Both the position numbers and the translations under genes were made by a program. From the NCBI GenBank assembly GCA_012842235.1, contig DUTE01000418.1:1-16923 (forward strand): DNA of 16,923 bases, given 5' to 3'. Below the pieces are notes generated by a model. That model had not been told where the DNA came from. It did no database searches and worked only from the letters and a program-made list of their open reading frames with translations. The stretch's first letter is position 1. The number at the start of each line of letters is the position of its first letter. This document shows, piece by piece, positions 1-7,189 of the stretch. Source of the DNA: Bacillota bacterium (GTDB lineage Bacteria; Bacillota; DTU065).

Positions 1-365
1 CCAAGCTTTCTTGCTTCACTATCTGTCATTACGCCTTTTGATGTGGAAATTATTGCCGTACCCAGCCCTCCTAGGACTCTGGGAATCTCATTAGAACCAG
101 CATAAACGCGCAATCCTGGTTTACTAATTCTTTTTAACCCTGCAATTACTGGTTTTTTCTTATCGCCATACTTAAGAAAGATTCTAATCATGGAAATATT
201 ATCTTCATTTACTAGCTGATAATCCTTGATATAGCCTTCCTCTTTGAGTATTCTGGCGATTTCAAGCTTAAGTTTTGATGTAGGTACATCAACTTTATCA
301 TGGTAAACTGCACCGGCATTCCGAATTCTCGTTAGCATATCAGCTACCGGATCAGTTGTGATCAT
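1..365 (-). CDS. rpsH: 30S ribosomal protein S8, 3' end cut off by window edge
   Basis: S8 binds the central domain of 16S rRNA and is needed early in 30S assembly. Reading the minus strand from the ATG at 363-365 gives a protein beginning [17 protein letters not shown], the classic S8 N-terminus. It continues through [21 protein letters not shown] and the C-terminal-domain signature [16 protein letters not shown], where the window ends. About 121 residues are present; S8 is usually about 131, so only the last ten or so (normally a GGE...CYVW-type ending) are missing. This is a window effect, not damage. An AAGGGGG ribosome binding site lies just upstream of the ATG. The gene follows the S14 gene after 50 bases, as in spc operons. 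In E. coli S8 represses the spc operon from a site in the rplX-rplE region; I see no clear copy of that site here. Confidence 0.97.
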   Translation of the reverse strand, partial: MITTDPVADMLTRIRNAGAVYHDKVDVPTSKLKLEIARILKEEGYIKDYQLVNEDNISMIRIFLKYGDKKKPVIAGLKRISKPGLRVYAGSNEIPRVLGGLGTAIISTSKGVMTDSEARKL

Positions 366-415
366 CCTAGCATCCCCCTTCCATTAGCAATAGTCTGTAA
401 GGATTATGCCACATG

Positions 416-601
416 TCACCAGCTAGCTTTGCGAACACCTGGGAGTTTGCCTTCGAGAGCTAGCTTGCGGAAGCAGATGCGGCACATTCCAAATTTACGC
501 ATATATCCGCGAGGACGTCCACAGATTTTGCAGCGATTATGTGCTCTCACTGCATATTTCTGGGGTCTTTGAGCACGGATCATCATCGATTTTTTGGCCA
601 C
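416..601 (-). CDS. rpsN: 30S ribosomal protein S14, zinc-binding type Z
   Basis: S14 sits in the head of the 30S subunit next to S3 and S10 and is added late in assembly. The 61-residue protein is the short, zinc-containing form (RpsZ type). Cysteines at 24, 27, 40 and 43 form a CxxC...CxxC zinc ribbon, and the protein ends LPGVRKASW as in this family. The start is GTG (599-601), chosen because a GAGGAGGG site lies a few bases upstream and the N-terminus [12 protein letters not shown] matches the family. It lies between rplE (45-base gap) and rpsH, its normal place in the spc operon. Many Bacillota carry a second, zinc-free S14 elsewhere under Zur control; that cannot be judged from this window. 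Confidence 0.97.
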   Translation of the reverse strand: MAKKSMMIRAQRPQKYAVRAHNRCKICGRPRGYMRKFGMCRICFRKLALEGKLPGVRKASW

Positions 602-646
602 GCTCTTCCCTCCTCTGTGAGTATTAGTGGCCTAGGCGCCAAAAGC

Positions 647-1189
647 TTATGCAGCTCTGTATGGCATTCCTAGTAGCTTGAGCAGTTCGTATGCTTCTTC
701 ATCACTCTTGGCATTAGTAACGATACAGATATCCATACCTCGGATAGACTCGATTTCATCGTAGCTTACCTCTGGAAAAATAATCTGCTCTTTAATACCA
801 AGTGTATAGTTACCACGGCCATCAAATCCCTTTGGGGATAGACCGCGGAAATCGCGAATACGAGGCAACCCAATGCTAAGTAGCCTATCTAAAAACTCGT
901 ACATGCGATCGCCTCTTAAGGTAACTTTACAGCCGATCGACATGCCTTCACGAATTTTAAAGGCAGCCACTGATTTTTTTGCCTTAGTTACAACTGGTTT
1001 TTGACCTGTGATTAAAGCCAATTCCTTAACTGCAGCATCTAGGGCTTTAGGATCTTCTTTTGCCTCGCCTACGCCCATATTAACAACGATTTTGACAACC
1101 TTTGGTACTTCCATGGGGCTCTTATATCCAAATTTCTCTGTCATAGAAGGAATAACTTCCTCTTGATAGAGATCTTTAAGACGTGGCAT
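647..1189 (-). CDS. rplE: 50S ribosomal protein L5
   Basis: L5 binds 5S rRNA in the central protuberance and touches the P-site tRNA and S13 across the subunit bridge. The protein has 180 residues, the usual length. Recognisable blocks are [16 protein letters not shown] (28-43), [10 protein letters not shown] (77-86), RIRDFRGL (110-117) and [12 protein letters not shown] (124-135), ending LLGMPYRA. I chose the ATG at 1187-1189 because AAAGGAGG sits 9 bases before it and the protein then begins [15 protein letters not shown] nine-codon longer reading from a GTG at 1214-1216 would start ahead of that ribosome binding site and has no family support. rplX ends 29 bases upstream, so the two genes are probably cotranscribed. 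Confidence 0.97.
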   Translation of the reverse strand: MPRLKDLYQEEVIPSMTEKFGYKSPMEVPKVVKIVVNMGVGEAKEDPKALDAAVKELALITGQKPVVTKAKKSVAAFKIREGMSIGCKVTLRGDRMYEFLDRLLSIGLPRIRDFRGLSPKGFDGRGNYTLGIKEQIIFPEVSYDEIESIRGMDICIVTNAKSDEEAYELLKLLGMPYRAA

Positions 1190-1218
1190 GGGAGCTAACC
1201 TCCTTTCCTGGCGCACAA

Positions 1219-1542
1219 TCAGTCAATAGCTTTTTGGCATTTCTTGCAAACACGAATTTTTGTGCCATCGCGAAGTTCTTTCTTAATGCGGGTCGGTCTG
1301 CCACAACTTGGGCAAATAATCATAACATTGCTACTATGCATTGGAGCAGGCACAGAGATGACTCCACCTTGGGGATTACTCTGACTGGGTCTCATGTGCT
1401 TTTTCACCATGTTTAGATTTTCCACAACCACGCGACCTTGCTTATGATCAACGCGAAGTACCTTGCCTTTTTTGCCTTTCTCATTGCCTGAGATTACAGT
1501 AACGGTATCGCCTTTTTTAACATGGATTTTTTTCATGCTCAT
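1219..1542 (-). CDS. rplX: 50S ribosomal protein L24, four-cysteine form
   Basis: L24 is one of the first proteins to bind 23S rRNA during 50S assembly and lies near the tunnel exit. The 107-residue protein starts with a KOW domain ([20 protein letters not shown], about residues 9-28), followed by [15 protein letters not shown]. The C-terminal part has cysteines at 77, 80, 99 and 102 in a CPSC...CKKC arrangement that should hold zinc. Many relatives, including the B. subtilis protein as I recall it, have lost these cysteines. The start is uncertain between ATG 1540-1542 ([11 protein letters not shown]) and ATG 1534-1536 (MKKIHVKKG, two residues shorter). The only Shine-Dalgarno-like run, AAAGGGGGG, is about 13 bases before the first ATG. 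That is longer than for its neighbours and favours the upstream start. Confidence 0.95.
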   Translation of the reverse strand: MSMKKIHVKKGDTVTVISGNEKGKKGKVLRVDHKQGRVVVENLNMVKKHMRPSQSNPQGGVISVPAPMHSSNVMIICPSCGRPTRIKKELRDGTKIRVCKKCQKAID

Positions 1543-1579
1543 GGTTATGCTGATTCCCCCCTTTGTCTAATAACGCCTT

Positions 1580-1611
1580 CCCCGGAAAGTAACATTATAG
1601 CACCTCCGGGG
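1580..1611 (-). promoter_or_regulatory. Hairpin over the rplN stop codon with an extended -10 sequence in its loop
   Basis: Perfect 7-base inverted repeats (CCCCGGA at 1580-1586 and TCCGGGG at 1605-1611) flank an 18-base loop that contains the rplN stop codon. On the minus strand the loop holds TGCTATAAT, a perfect extended -10 motif (TGnTATAAT), with no recognisable -35 box at 17-18 bases. Transcription from it would begin near 1587, upstream of the rplX ribosome binding site. No T-run follows the hairpin, so it is not an ordinary terminator. Whether this is an internal promoter, a processing or stability hairpin, or chance is undecided. Confidence 0.35.
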
Positions 1612-1963
1612 CTAGGGAGATGATGCGCATATATTCTTTCTCGCGGAGCTCACGGGCAACTGGCCCAAAAATACGTGTCCCGCGAGGGTTTTTCTGGGTA
1701 TCGACAATTACTGCAGCATTATCATCAAAACGAATATAGCTGCCATCAGGTCTACCGATCTGATGTTTAGTCCTTACCACAACCGCACGCACAATTTCAC
1801 CTTTTTTGACAGTACCGCCTGGAATTGCTTCTTTAACTGTTGCAATGATCTCATCACCAACATAAGCATAACGGCGTCCACTGCCACCAAGAACTCTAAT
1901 GCATAATACTTTTCTTGCACCAGTGTTATCGGCAACATTTAGCATGCTTTCTTGCTGAATCAT
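1595..1963 (-). CDS. rplN: 50S ribosomal protein L14
   Basis: L14 lies on the intersubunit face of the 50S subunit, contacts 16S rRNA helix 14 in bridge B8, and is where the silencing factor RsfS docks. The 122-residue product has the usual length and starts [27 protein letters not shown]. The family signature [19 protein letters not shown] is at 70-88, followed by [16 protein letters not shown]. The start ATG at 1961-1963 is preceded by GGAGGGG. It follows rpsQ after 35 bases and leads into rplX, the normal spc operon order. Its stop codon lies in the loop of a GC-rich hairpin (1580-1611). Confidence 0.98.
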   Translation of the reverse strand: MIQQESMLNVADNTGARKVLCIRVLGGSGRRYAYVGDEIIATVKEAIPGGTVKKGEIVRAVVVRTKHQIGRPDGSYIRFDDNAAVIVDTQKNPRGTRIFGPVARELREKEYMRIISLAPEVL

Positions 1964-1998
1964 CTCTACCCCTCCTCTCTACAAACTTTCTTAATCAA

Positions 1999-2268
1999 TT
2001 ATTTTGCTTTTTCAACTATGCTAATAACCTTCCAGCACTTGTCTTTGCTCAAAGGACGACATTCTTCTATACGAACTTTGTCGCCTACTACACACTCATT
2101 GTTTTCATCATGAGCTTTATAGCGCTTGGTGGTCTTGACACGTTTTTTGTAGAGAGGATGAGCATATAGTCTGACAACCTCTACAACTACGGTCTTATCC
2201 ATCTTATCGCTAACCACAAAACCAACTCTTGTCTTATGGCTTTTTAATGTAGTGGTTTCACTCGCCAA
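1999..2268 (-). CDS. rpsQ: 30S ribosomal protein S17
   Basis: S17 is a primary 16S rRNA-binding protein of the OB-fold type, holding the 5' and central domains together. The 89-residue protein contains [14 protein letters not shown] (16-29), the basic loop [17 protein letters not shown] (41-57) and [17 protein letters not shown] (61-77), all typical. The start is TTG at 2266-2268. It is chosen because a strong AAGGAGGGG lies 7 bases upstream, the family needs sequence this far back ([13 protein letters not shown]), and no ATG or GTG is better placed. It sits 31 bases after rpmC. A TTG start usually lowers initiation, so the strong ribosome binding site may compensate (inference). Confidence 0.96.
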   Translation of the reverse strand: MASETTTLKSHKTRVGFVVSDKMDKTVVVEVVRLYAHPLYKKRVKTTKRYKAHDENNECVVGDKVRIEECRPLSKDKCWKVISIVEKAK

Positions 2269-2299
2269 TAGAACTCCCCTCCTTTTTTCCTATGGGGCG

Positions 2300-2500
2300 T
2301 TATTTCTGAGCTGCTAATTCACGTTCTTTTATAACAGTCTTGACTCTAGCAATAGACTTGCGGACTTCTGATATCCTCTTGACATTATCAAGTTGACCAG
2401 TAGCCAGCTGGAAACGCAAGTTGAAAAGCTCTTCTTTGAGGTCACCAAGTTGTTGCTTAAGTTCAACATCACCGAGTTCACGAACCTCTTTAGCTTTCAT
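2300..2500 (-). CDS. rpmC: 50S ribosomal protein L29
   Basis: L29 is a small two-helix protein at the tunnel exit, next to L23, where targeting factors dock. The 66-residue product has the expected pattern: [20 protein letters not shown], then [19 protein letters not shown] (21-39) and [20 protein letters not shown]. The start is the ATG at 2498-2500, which lies inside the end of rplP: the two reading frames share 11 bases (2490-2500). The ribosome binding site, AGGTGA, is therefore within rplP coding sequence, and translation of the two genes is probably coupled. A reading that starts 11 codons earlier (to 2533) lies wholly inside rplP and is not supported. Confidence 0.96.
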   Translation of the reverse strand: MKAKEVRELGDVELKQQLGDLKEELFNLRFQLATGQLDNVKRISEVRKSIARVKTVIKERELAAQK

Positions 2501-2924
2501 TTGCGTCACCTGCCTTTTCTTCCTTCTTAACAAATTTAGTCTTTATAGGCAGTTTATGAGCTGCCAATCTCATAGCTTCCTTTGCTGCCTCTTCACTAAC
2601 TCCAGCAATTTCGAACATTACACGGCCGGGACGAACTACTGCTACCCAATATTCAGGGGCTCCCTTACCGCTACCCATACGCACTTCAGCAGGCTTCTTG
2701 GTAACTGGTTTATCAGGGAATATTTTAACCCAGACTTTGCCGCCACGTCTAATAAATCTTGTCATAGCCACACGGGCAGCTTCAATCTGGCTTGCAGTGA
2801 TCCATCCTGGTTCTAAGGCCTGCAAACCGTACTCACCAGATGAAACCTGTGAGCCGCGGATGGCTTTTCCTTTCATACGGCCGCGCTGTACTTTGCGGTA
2901 CTTGACGCGCTTTGGTATAAGCAC
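2490..2924 (-). CDS. rplP: 50S ribosomal protein L16
   Basis: L16 organises the A-site tRNA pocket of the 50S subunit and is added late in assembly. The 144-residue product matches the family over its length: [21 protein letters not shown] at the start, a [21 protein letters not shown] block (33-53), and the loop that reaches the peptidyl-transferase centre, [14 protein letters not shown] (82-95). The start is GTG at 2922-2924 with AAGGAGG about 9 bases upstream. The last 11 bases overlap rpmC. The C-terminal tail ([12 protein letters not shown]) is variable between species. It follows rpsC after 24 bases, the conserved S10 operon order. Confidence 0.97.
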   Translation of the reverse strand: MLIPKRVKYRKVQRGRMKGKAIRGSQVSSGEYGLQALEPGWITASQIEAARVAMTRFIRRGGKVWVKIFPDKPVTKKPAEVRMGSGKGAPEYWVAVVRPGRVMFEIAGVSEEAAKEAMRLAAHKLPIKTKFVKKEEKAGDANES

Positions 2925-2948
2925 TGCTTCTCGCCTCCTTGCGACTCC

Positions 2949-3584
2949 TTAATTTCTTTCGGGAAGCACTTCTCCTTTGTATATCCAAACCTTAACGCCA
3001 ATCTTACCGTAAGTTGTGTATGCCTCAGCAAAGCCATAATCTATGTCTGCACGAAGTGTCTGCAGAGGTACTGAACCTTCAGGAGTCCATTCAGTTCTAG
3101 CGATTTCAGTACCGCCGAGGCGACCTGAAACTGCGATTTTTATACCTTGAGCACCGGCTCTCATAGTTCTTTGTTTGGCCTGACGCATGGCGCGGCGGAA
3201 GGAGATTCTTCTCTCTAGCTGACCTGCGATGTTTTCAGCTACTAGCTGTGCATCAAGATCAGGTTTCTTAACTTCTAAAATATTAATAGATATCTGTCTG
3301 CCAGTATCCTTTTCCAACTCTTTGCGGAATTCATCAACCATTGAACCGCCTTTACCAATTACCATACCTGGTTTGGCGGTATGAATTGTAATCTTAACCA
3401 TGTTAGCTGCTCTTTCAATTTCAGTGCGAGCAATTCCGGCGCTGTAAAATTTTTCTTTAACCTGCTTACGAATATACAGATCCTCATGGAGAAGATTGGC
3501 ATAGTCTTTTTCCGCATACCACCTGGCATCCCAATCCTTAATAATGCCTAGCCGCATTCCTAAGGGATGCGTTTTCTGACCCAT
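2949..3584 (-). CDS. rpsC: 30S ribosomal protein S3
   Basis: S3 forms part of the mRNA entry tunnel and the ribosomal helicase activity together with S4 and S5. The 211-residue protein begins [24 protein letters not shown]. It has a KH RNA-binding domain with VIGKGG at 75-80, then the C-terminal S3 signature region [20 protein letters not shown] and a [16 protein letters not shown] ending. The ATG at 3582-3584 comes 3 bases after the rplV stop codon. Its ribosome binding site is the AAGGAGGGA that encodes the last residues of L22, so translation is probably coupled. Length and residues are normal. Confidence 0.98.
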   Translation of the reverse strand: MGQKTHPLGMRLGIIKDWDARWYAEKDYANLLHEDLYIRKQVKEKFYSAGIARTEIERAANMVKITIHTAKPGMVIGKGGSMVDEFRKELEKDTGRQISINILEVKKPDLDAQLVAENIAGQLERRISFRRAMRQAKQRTMRAGAQGIKIAVSGRLGGTEIARTEWTPEGSVPLQTLRADIDYGFAEAYTTYGKIGVKVWIYKGEVLPERN

Positions 3585-3587
3585 TCC

Positions 3588-3929
3588 TCATCCCTCCTTT
3601 TTTTCACTTAATACAACTGTAATATGGCAGGTTCTCTTAAATATTGTGTCTGCCTGGCCTCTTGAATGAAATCTAATCCTTTTCATTGTAGGACCCTCAT
3701 CAACATAAGCCTTTGACACATAAAGGTCTTCACGATCCATATTAAAATTATTTTCTGCATTTGCTGCCGCAGAATCTAGGACTTTACCAATGTAATGACT
3801 GGCTTTTCTTGGCGTAACCTTAAGAATATTCTGTGCTTCTTCAAGATCCTTGCCACGAATAAGGTCGATTACTTGACGAGCCTTTCTTGGTGACATCCTG
3901 ATCATGCGGGCGCTAGCTTTTGCTTCCAT
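3588..3929 (-). CDS. rplV: 50S ribosomal protein L22
   Basis: L22 lines the nascent-peptide exit tunnel: its globular part lies at the exit and a long beta hairpin reaches the constriction. The 113-residue product contains [22 protein letters not shown] (11-32). The hairpin region at about 77-93 ([17 protein letters not shown]) is where macrolide-resistance changes occur in other species; I see no deletion or insertion there. The start ATG at 3927-3929 has GAGGGGG 8 bases upstream. The coding sequence ends three bases before rpsC, and its last codons double as the rpsC ribosome binding site. Confidence 0.97.
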   Translation of the reverse strand: MEAKASARMIRMSPRKARQVIDLIRGKDLEEAQNILKVTPRKASHYIGKVLDSAAANAENNFNMDREDLYVSKAYVDEGPTMKRIRFHSRGQADTIFKRTCHITVVLSEKKEG

Positions 3930-3947
3930 AATGCTATCCCCCTCTCG

Positions 3948-4235
3948 TTATTTTTTGAGGGCCGTTGCGCGTTCTGCTGTTCCACCATGACCACGGAATA
4001 TCCGTGTTGGAGCGAACTCGCCTAGCTTATGCCCGACCATGTCCTCAGTAATATAAACAGGAACATGCTTGCGGCCGTCGTGCACTGCAAAAGTGTGGCC
4101 AACTAGCTCAGGATAGATTGTAGAGCTGCGAGACCAAGTTTTGATAACTTTCTTTTCGCCACTGGCATTCATTTCCTGGACCCGTTTAAGCAACTTTTCT
4201 TCAATATATGGTTGCTTCTTACTAGATCTTCCCAT
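3948..4235 (-). CDS. rpsS: 30S ribosomal protein S19
   Basis: S19 lies in the 30S head beside S13 and contacts the A-site tRNA and 50S bridges. I take the ATG at 4233-4235, giving 95 residues starting [19 protein letters not shown], which lines up with the family's MARSLKKGPF-type start. A GTG three codons upstream (4242-4244) is possible, but it is only 2 bases from the AAGGGGGG ribosome binding site, whereas the ATG is 11 away. Conserved blocks are KTWSRSSTI (32-40), [11 protein letters not shown] and [14 protein letters not shown] (65-78). It sits between rplB and rplV in the standard S10 order. Confidence 0.96.
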   Translation of the reverse strand: MGRSSKKQPYIEEKLLKRVQEMNASGEKKVIKTWSRSSTIYPELVGHTFAVHDGRKHVPVYITEDMVGHKLGEFAPTRIFRGHGGTAERATALKK

Positions 4236-4282
4236 GCTTGCCACAACCCCCCTTCAGTTTCGAAGTATATAGACAACGCATC

Positions 4283-5107
4283 CTAGCGTCTTCTTCTGAC
4301 AATCAAGCGGTCTGACTTTTTCCTCTTTCTAGTACGATAACCCAATGTAGGTTTACCCCAAGGAGTAAGAGGACTAGCGTGACCAATAGGGGCACGGCCT
4401 TCCCCACCACCATGTGGATGGTCAACAGGGTTCATAGCTACACCACGAGTTTGTGGACGTATGCCAAGCCAACGGTTTCTGCCTGCCTTACCGATAGTGA
4501 TATTCTCATGTTCAAGATTACCTACTTGACCGACAGTTGCACGGCATGTTTCAAGCACCATTCTCATCTCACCTGATGGTAGACGTATAGTAGCATAACC
4601 GTTTTCTTTTGCCATAAGTTGGGCTCCTGTACCTGCTGAGCGAACCATTTGTGCTCCCTTACCAGGCTGTAATTCAATATTATGAATTACTGTACCTACA
4701 GGAATATTAGCTAAAGGTAAAGCATTTCCCGGCTTAATATCTGCATCTGGCCCCGAAACTACAATATCACCAACTTTTAATCCAGCTGGTTGAATGATAT
4801 AGCGTTTCTCACCGTCAGCATAGTTTAGAAGAGCAATACGAGCAGATCTATTTGGATCATATTCGATCGTTGCTACTCTAGCTGGAATGCCATCTTTATC
4901 ACGCTTAAAATCAATAATGCGGTATTTGCGTTTATGTCCTCCACCTCTATGCCTTGCCGTAATTCTACCTTCTGCATTGCGGCCACCTTTAGGCTGCAAT
5001 GGTTGTAGAAGTGATTTTTCTGGTTTATCAGTAGTAACCTCTGAAAATCCAGAGACTAACATAAAACGGCGGCCAGGGGAGGTCGGTTTGAATGACTTCA
5101 CACCCAC
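4283..5107 (-). CDS. rplB: 50S ribosomal protein L2
   Basis: L2 is a primary 23S rRNA-binding protein needed for subunit association and peptidyl-transferase activity. The 274-residue protein has the usual length. Recognisable parts are [10 protein letters not shown] near the start, [23 protein letters not shown] (47-69), the SH3-like barrel, and the signature [12 protein letters not shown] (226-237) with the conserved histidine at about 230 that lies near the peptidyl-transferase centre. It ends in a very basic tail ([14 protein letters not shown]). The start is GTG at 5105-5107 with AAAGGAGG upstream. It lies between rplW (27-base gap) and rpsS (47-base gap). Confidence 0.98.
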   Translation of the reverse strand: MGVKSFKPTSPGRRFMLVSGFSEVTTDKPEKSLLQPLQPKGGRNAEGRITARHRGGGHKRKYRIIDFKRDKDGIPARVATIEYDPNRSARIALLNYADGEKRYIIQPAGLKVGDIVVSGPDADIKPGNALPLANIPVGTVIHNIELQPGKGAQMVRSAGTGAQLMAKENGYATIRLPSGEMRMVLETCRATVGQVGNLEHENITIGKAGRNRWLGIRPQTRGVAMNPVDHPHGGGEGRAPIGHASPLTPWGKPTLGYRTRKRKKSDRLIVRRRR

Positions 5108-5134
5108 AGCAATAACCTCCTTTACCGGTACTTA

Positions 5135-5422
5135 TCACATACCTTCGAGGATCTCAATTCTGTCGCCGTCAGCTAATTTTACAATAGCTTTTTTCCAATC
5201 AGGGCGATAGCCTTGGGTTCTTCCCATGGTGCGAAGCTTGCCCTTCATATTCATTGTTGCTACGCTAACGACTTTGACACCAAAGATCTTTTCAACAGCA
5301 TGCTTAATCTGTGTTTTAGTAGCACGCTTATTGACTACGAAAGTATATTTGTTTTGCTCCATAAGAGCAACAGACTTCTCTGTAATAATGGGTTTTCTAA
5401 TAATGTCGTAAACTGATTCCAT
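5135..5422 (-). CDS. rplW: 50S ribosomal protein L23
   Basis: L23 is at the tunnel exit and is the docking site for trigger factor and the signal recognition particle. The 95-residue protein has the family pattern: DIIRKPIITEKSVALMEQNKY at the start, KRATKTQIKHAVEKIFGVKV (32-51), the flexible loop with GKLRTMGRTQGYRPDWKKA, and the ending VKLADGDRIEIL. The start ATG (5420-5422) overlaps the rplD stop codon by one base (TAATG), and the GAGGAGGTG ribosome binding site is in the last codons of rplD, which suggests coupled translation of L4 and L23. Confidence 0.98.
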   Translation of the reverse strand: MESVYDIIRKPIITEKSVALMEQNKYTFVVNKRATKTQIKHAVEKIFGVKVVSVATMNMKGKLRTMGRTQGYRPDWKKAIVKLADGDRIEILEGM

Positions 5423-6048
5423 TATGCAAGCACCTCCTCGACCTTAGATACTGCGTCCTTGGTCATAACGAGGGTGTCATAATTCAGCACCTCATAAGTA
5501 TTGAGGTTCTGTGCAGCAATTGTGCCGACTGTTGGTATATTACGGGCTGATTTGTAAAGAACCACATTATTATCAGCTGTAACAATTAGTATCTTTTTAT
5601 CGGCAACTGAAAGATTTTCTAAAACTTCAACAACTTCTTTGGTCTTGGGAGTATCTATCTGCCAATTATCCAAGACGATAATATTTTGGTTTTGAGCCTT
5701 TGCTGAAAGAGCTGAGCATAAAGCTGCTCTTCTTGCTTTTTTAGGCATGGAATAACTATAGTCTCTAGGAGTAGGACCAAATACTACGCCTCCACCTTTC
5801 CACTGAGGGGCTCTAATAGAACCCTGACGGGCACGTCCTGTACCTTTTTGTCTCCAGGGTTTTCTCCCGCCACCTCTTACCATACCTCTCGTCTTGGTGG
5901 CAGCGGTCCCCACTCTTTGGCGAGCAAGGTACATAGCTACAGCATCATGCATAAGATGTGGCTTGATTTCGGCCCCGAACACCTTATCACTAAGCTCTAG
6001 CTGCCCAACTTGCTGACCATTGACGTTAAAAACTGTCACTTGGGGCAT
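5422..6048 (-). CDS. rplD: 50S ribosomal protein L4
   Basis: L4 is an early-binding 50S protein whose long loop lines the exit tunnel opposite L22; in E. coli it also represses the S10 operon. The 208-residue product has the tunnel loop at about 58-77 ([20 protein letters not shown]), followed by [19 protein letters not shown]. The rest is the globular alpha/beta domain that ends [11 protein letters not shown]. The loop shows no resistance-type insertion. The start ATG at 6046-6048 has AAAGGAGG 8 bases upstream. Whether L4 regulates this operon as in E. coli is unknown; I did not recognise the E. coli S10 leader in the short gap before rpsJ. Confidence 0.98.
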   Translation of the reverse strand: MPQVTVFNVNGQQVGQLELSDKVFGAEIKPHLMHDAVAMYLARQRVGTAATKTRGMVRGGGRKPWRQKGTGRARQGSIRAPQWKGGGVVFGPTPRDYSYSMPKKARRAALCSALSAKAQNQNIIVLDNWQIDTPKTKEVVEVLENLSVADKKILIVTADNNVVLYKSARNIPTVGTIAAQNLNTYEVLNYDTLVMTKDAVSKVEEVLA

Positions 6049-6080
6049 TTTTGCTGCCTCCTTTCCTGCAACTAGTGTGT

Positions 6081-6701
6081 TTAGGCTTTAACAGCCTTCT
6101 TAACAGTCACAAGACTGCCTTTGATACCAGGCACAGAACCTTTGACTAAGAGAAGATTTTTCTCAGCGTCAACAGCTACAACCTTTAGATTCTGAACTGT
6201 AACTCTATCGTTACCGTAGCGACCTGGCATCTTTTTACCTTTGAAAATACGAGCTGGATCAATGGATCCAAGAGAACCAACACCTCTGTGATACTTAGAA
6301 CCATGGGATTTTGCTGCAATCTTAAAGTTCCATCTCTTGATTGGGCCGCTAAAACCATGGCCTTTAGAAGTCCCTGTTACATCAACTAATTCGCCTTCTT
6401 GGAAGATATCAGCTTTAACTACATCCCCAACCTTTAGTTCTTCACCATCTTCAAAAGAGACTTCTCTAAGATAACGGGTGGGTTTTACAGAGGCCTTCTT
6501 AAAGTGTCCAGCTATTGGCTTATTAACTTCGTTTTTTTCTTTAAAACCAAGTTGAACTGCCTCATAACCATCAACTTCGAGGGTTTTTAACTGTACAACC
6601 TTGCAAGGACCTGCTTCTATAACAGTCACAGGAATAACAGTACCATCTTCTGTAAAAACCTGTGTCATACCAACTTTTTTGCCAAGTATAGCTTTGGGCA
6701 T
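6081..6701 (-). CDS. rplC: 50S ribosomal protein L3
   Basis: L3 is one of the two proteins that nucleate 50S assembly, and a finger-like extension of it reaches the peptidyl-transferase centre. The true start is the ATG at 6699-6701, 206 residues, because AAGGAGG lies about 9 bases upstream and the protein begins [20 protein letters not shown]. An 18-codon longer reading extends into the intergenic region and is not supported. Conserved blocks are [16 protein letters not shown] (111-126), the extension [15 protein letters not shown] (132-146) and [20 protein letters not shown] (153-172). An unusual 84-base gap separates it from rpsJ. Confidence 0.98.
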   Translation of the reverse strand: MPKAILGKKVGMTQVFTEDGTVIPVTVIEAGPCKVVQLKTLEVDGYEAVQLGFKEKNEVNKPIAGHFKKASVKPTRYLREVSFEDGEELKVGDVVKADIFQEGELVDVTGTSKGHGFSGPIKRWNFKIAAKSHGSKYHRGVGSLGSIDPARIFKGKKMPGRYGNDRVTVQNLKVVAVDAEKNLLLVKGSVPGIKGSLVTVKKAVKA

Positions 6702-6785
6702 CTGCCTACACCTCCTTACTGATTCGTGTACACTGCATGTGAGGAGAGTTGCCACACCTGTAAACCAGGAGGGAACTTGCTTAAT

Positions 6786-7091
6786 CTATAGCTTTATCTC
6801 TATATCCACACCTGCAGGCAGGTCAAGTCTCATGAGAGCATCAACTGTTTTGGCATTTGGCTCAAGAATGTCGATAAGTCTCTTATGTGTTCGCATTTCG
6901 AACTGCTCACGAGAATCCTTATGAACGTGAACAGAACGAAGAACTGTATAGACATTTCTCTCTGTTGGCAGAGGAATTGGTCCCGAAACCTTAGAGCCAG
7001 TTCTTTCAGCAGTTTCGACAATCTTTTTTGCAGACTGATCCAAAACTACATGATCGAAAGCTTTAAGGCGAATCCTAATCTTTTGCTTCAC
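6786..7091 (-). CDS. rpsJ: 30S ribosomal protein S10
   Basis: S10 is in the 30S head and, apart from the ribosome, pairs with NusB in transcription antitermination. The 101-residue protein has the family length, with GPIPLPT at 37-43, a loop centred on [21 protein letters not shown] (52-72) and the ending [11 protein letters not shown]. The start is GTG at 7089-7091 with AAAGGAGGGG 6 bases upstream. It is the first gene of the S10 block. It lies 98 bases after tuf, and a strong intrinsic terminator fills much of that gap. Confidence 0.98.
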   Translation of the reverse strand: MKQKIRIRLKAFDHVVLDQSAKKIVETAERTGSKVSGPIPLPTERNVYTVLRSVHVHKDSREQFEMRTHKRLIDILEPNAKTVDALMRLDLPAGVDIEIKL

Positions 7092-7109
7092 TACTGTCCC
7101 CTCCTTTTA

Positions 7110-7123
7110 TTGACTATTGTCAA
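7110..7123. repeat. 14-base palindrome before rpsJ
   Basis: TTGAC AATA GTCAA on the minus strand is a perfect 5+4+5 inverted repeat between the tuf terminator and the rpsJ ribosome binding site. Its left half includes a consensus -35 hexamer (TTGACA at 7118-7123), but there is no -10 box at the right distance, where the ribosome binding site lies instead. It could be a small operator or RNA hairpin, or chance. Confidence 0.4.
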
Positions 7124-7130
7124 GGTTTGG

Positions 7131-7173
7131 AAAAAAAGCGGGTAGCGACCAAAGGTGGGCTTTAGCCGCTACC
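7131..7173 (-). terminator. Intrinsic terminator after tuf
   Basis: On the minus strand, starting 16 bases after the tuf stop codon, GGTAGCG at the 5' end pairs with CGCTACC. The inner GCTAAAG/CTTTGGT segments extend this to a 14-pair stem (two G-U pairs) with a 5-base loop. CGC and then seven T residues follow. This is a textbook Rho-independent terminator separating the str block (through tuf) from the S10 block. Confidence 0.92.
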
Positions 7174-7189
7174 TCGATAGTAAACTCAA

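Noticed and set aside
650..1216. Nine-codon N-terminal extension of L5 from GTG 1214-1216
   Set aside because: The ribosome binding site AAAGGAGG lies downstream of that GTG and correctly positions the ATG at 1187-1189.
4255..4285. TATACT-like sequence in the rplB-rpsS gap as an internal promoter
   Set aside because: The nearest -35-like hexamer (TTGTCA) is about 24 bases upstream, too far, and there is no extended -10.
7101..7123. TTGACA before rpsJ as part of a sigma-A promoter
   Set aside because: The hexamer 17 bases downstream is GGGACA inside the ribosome binding site; no -10 box fits, and the start would fall in the coding sequence.
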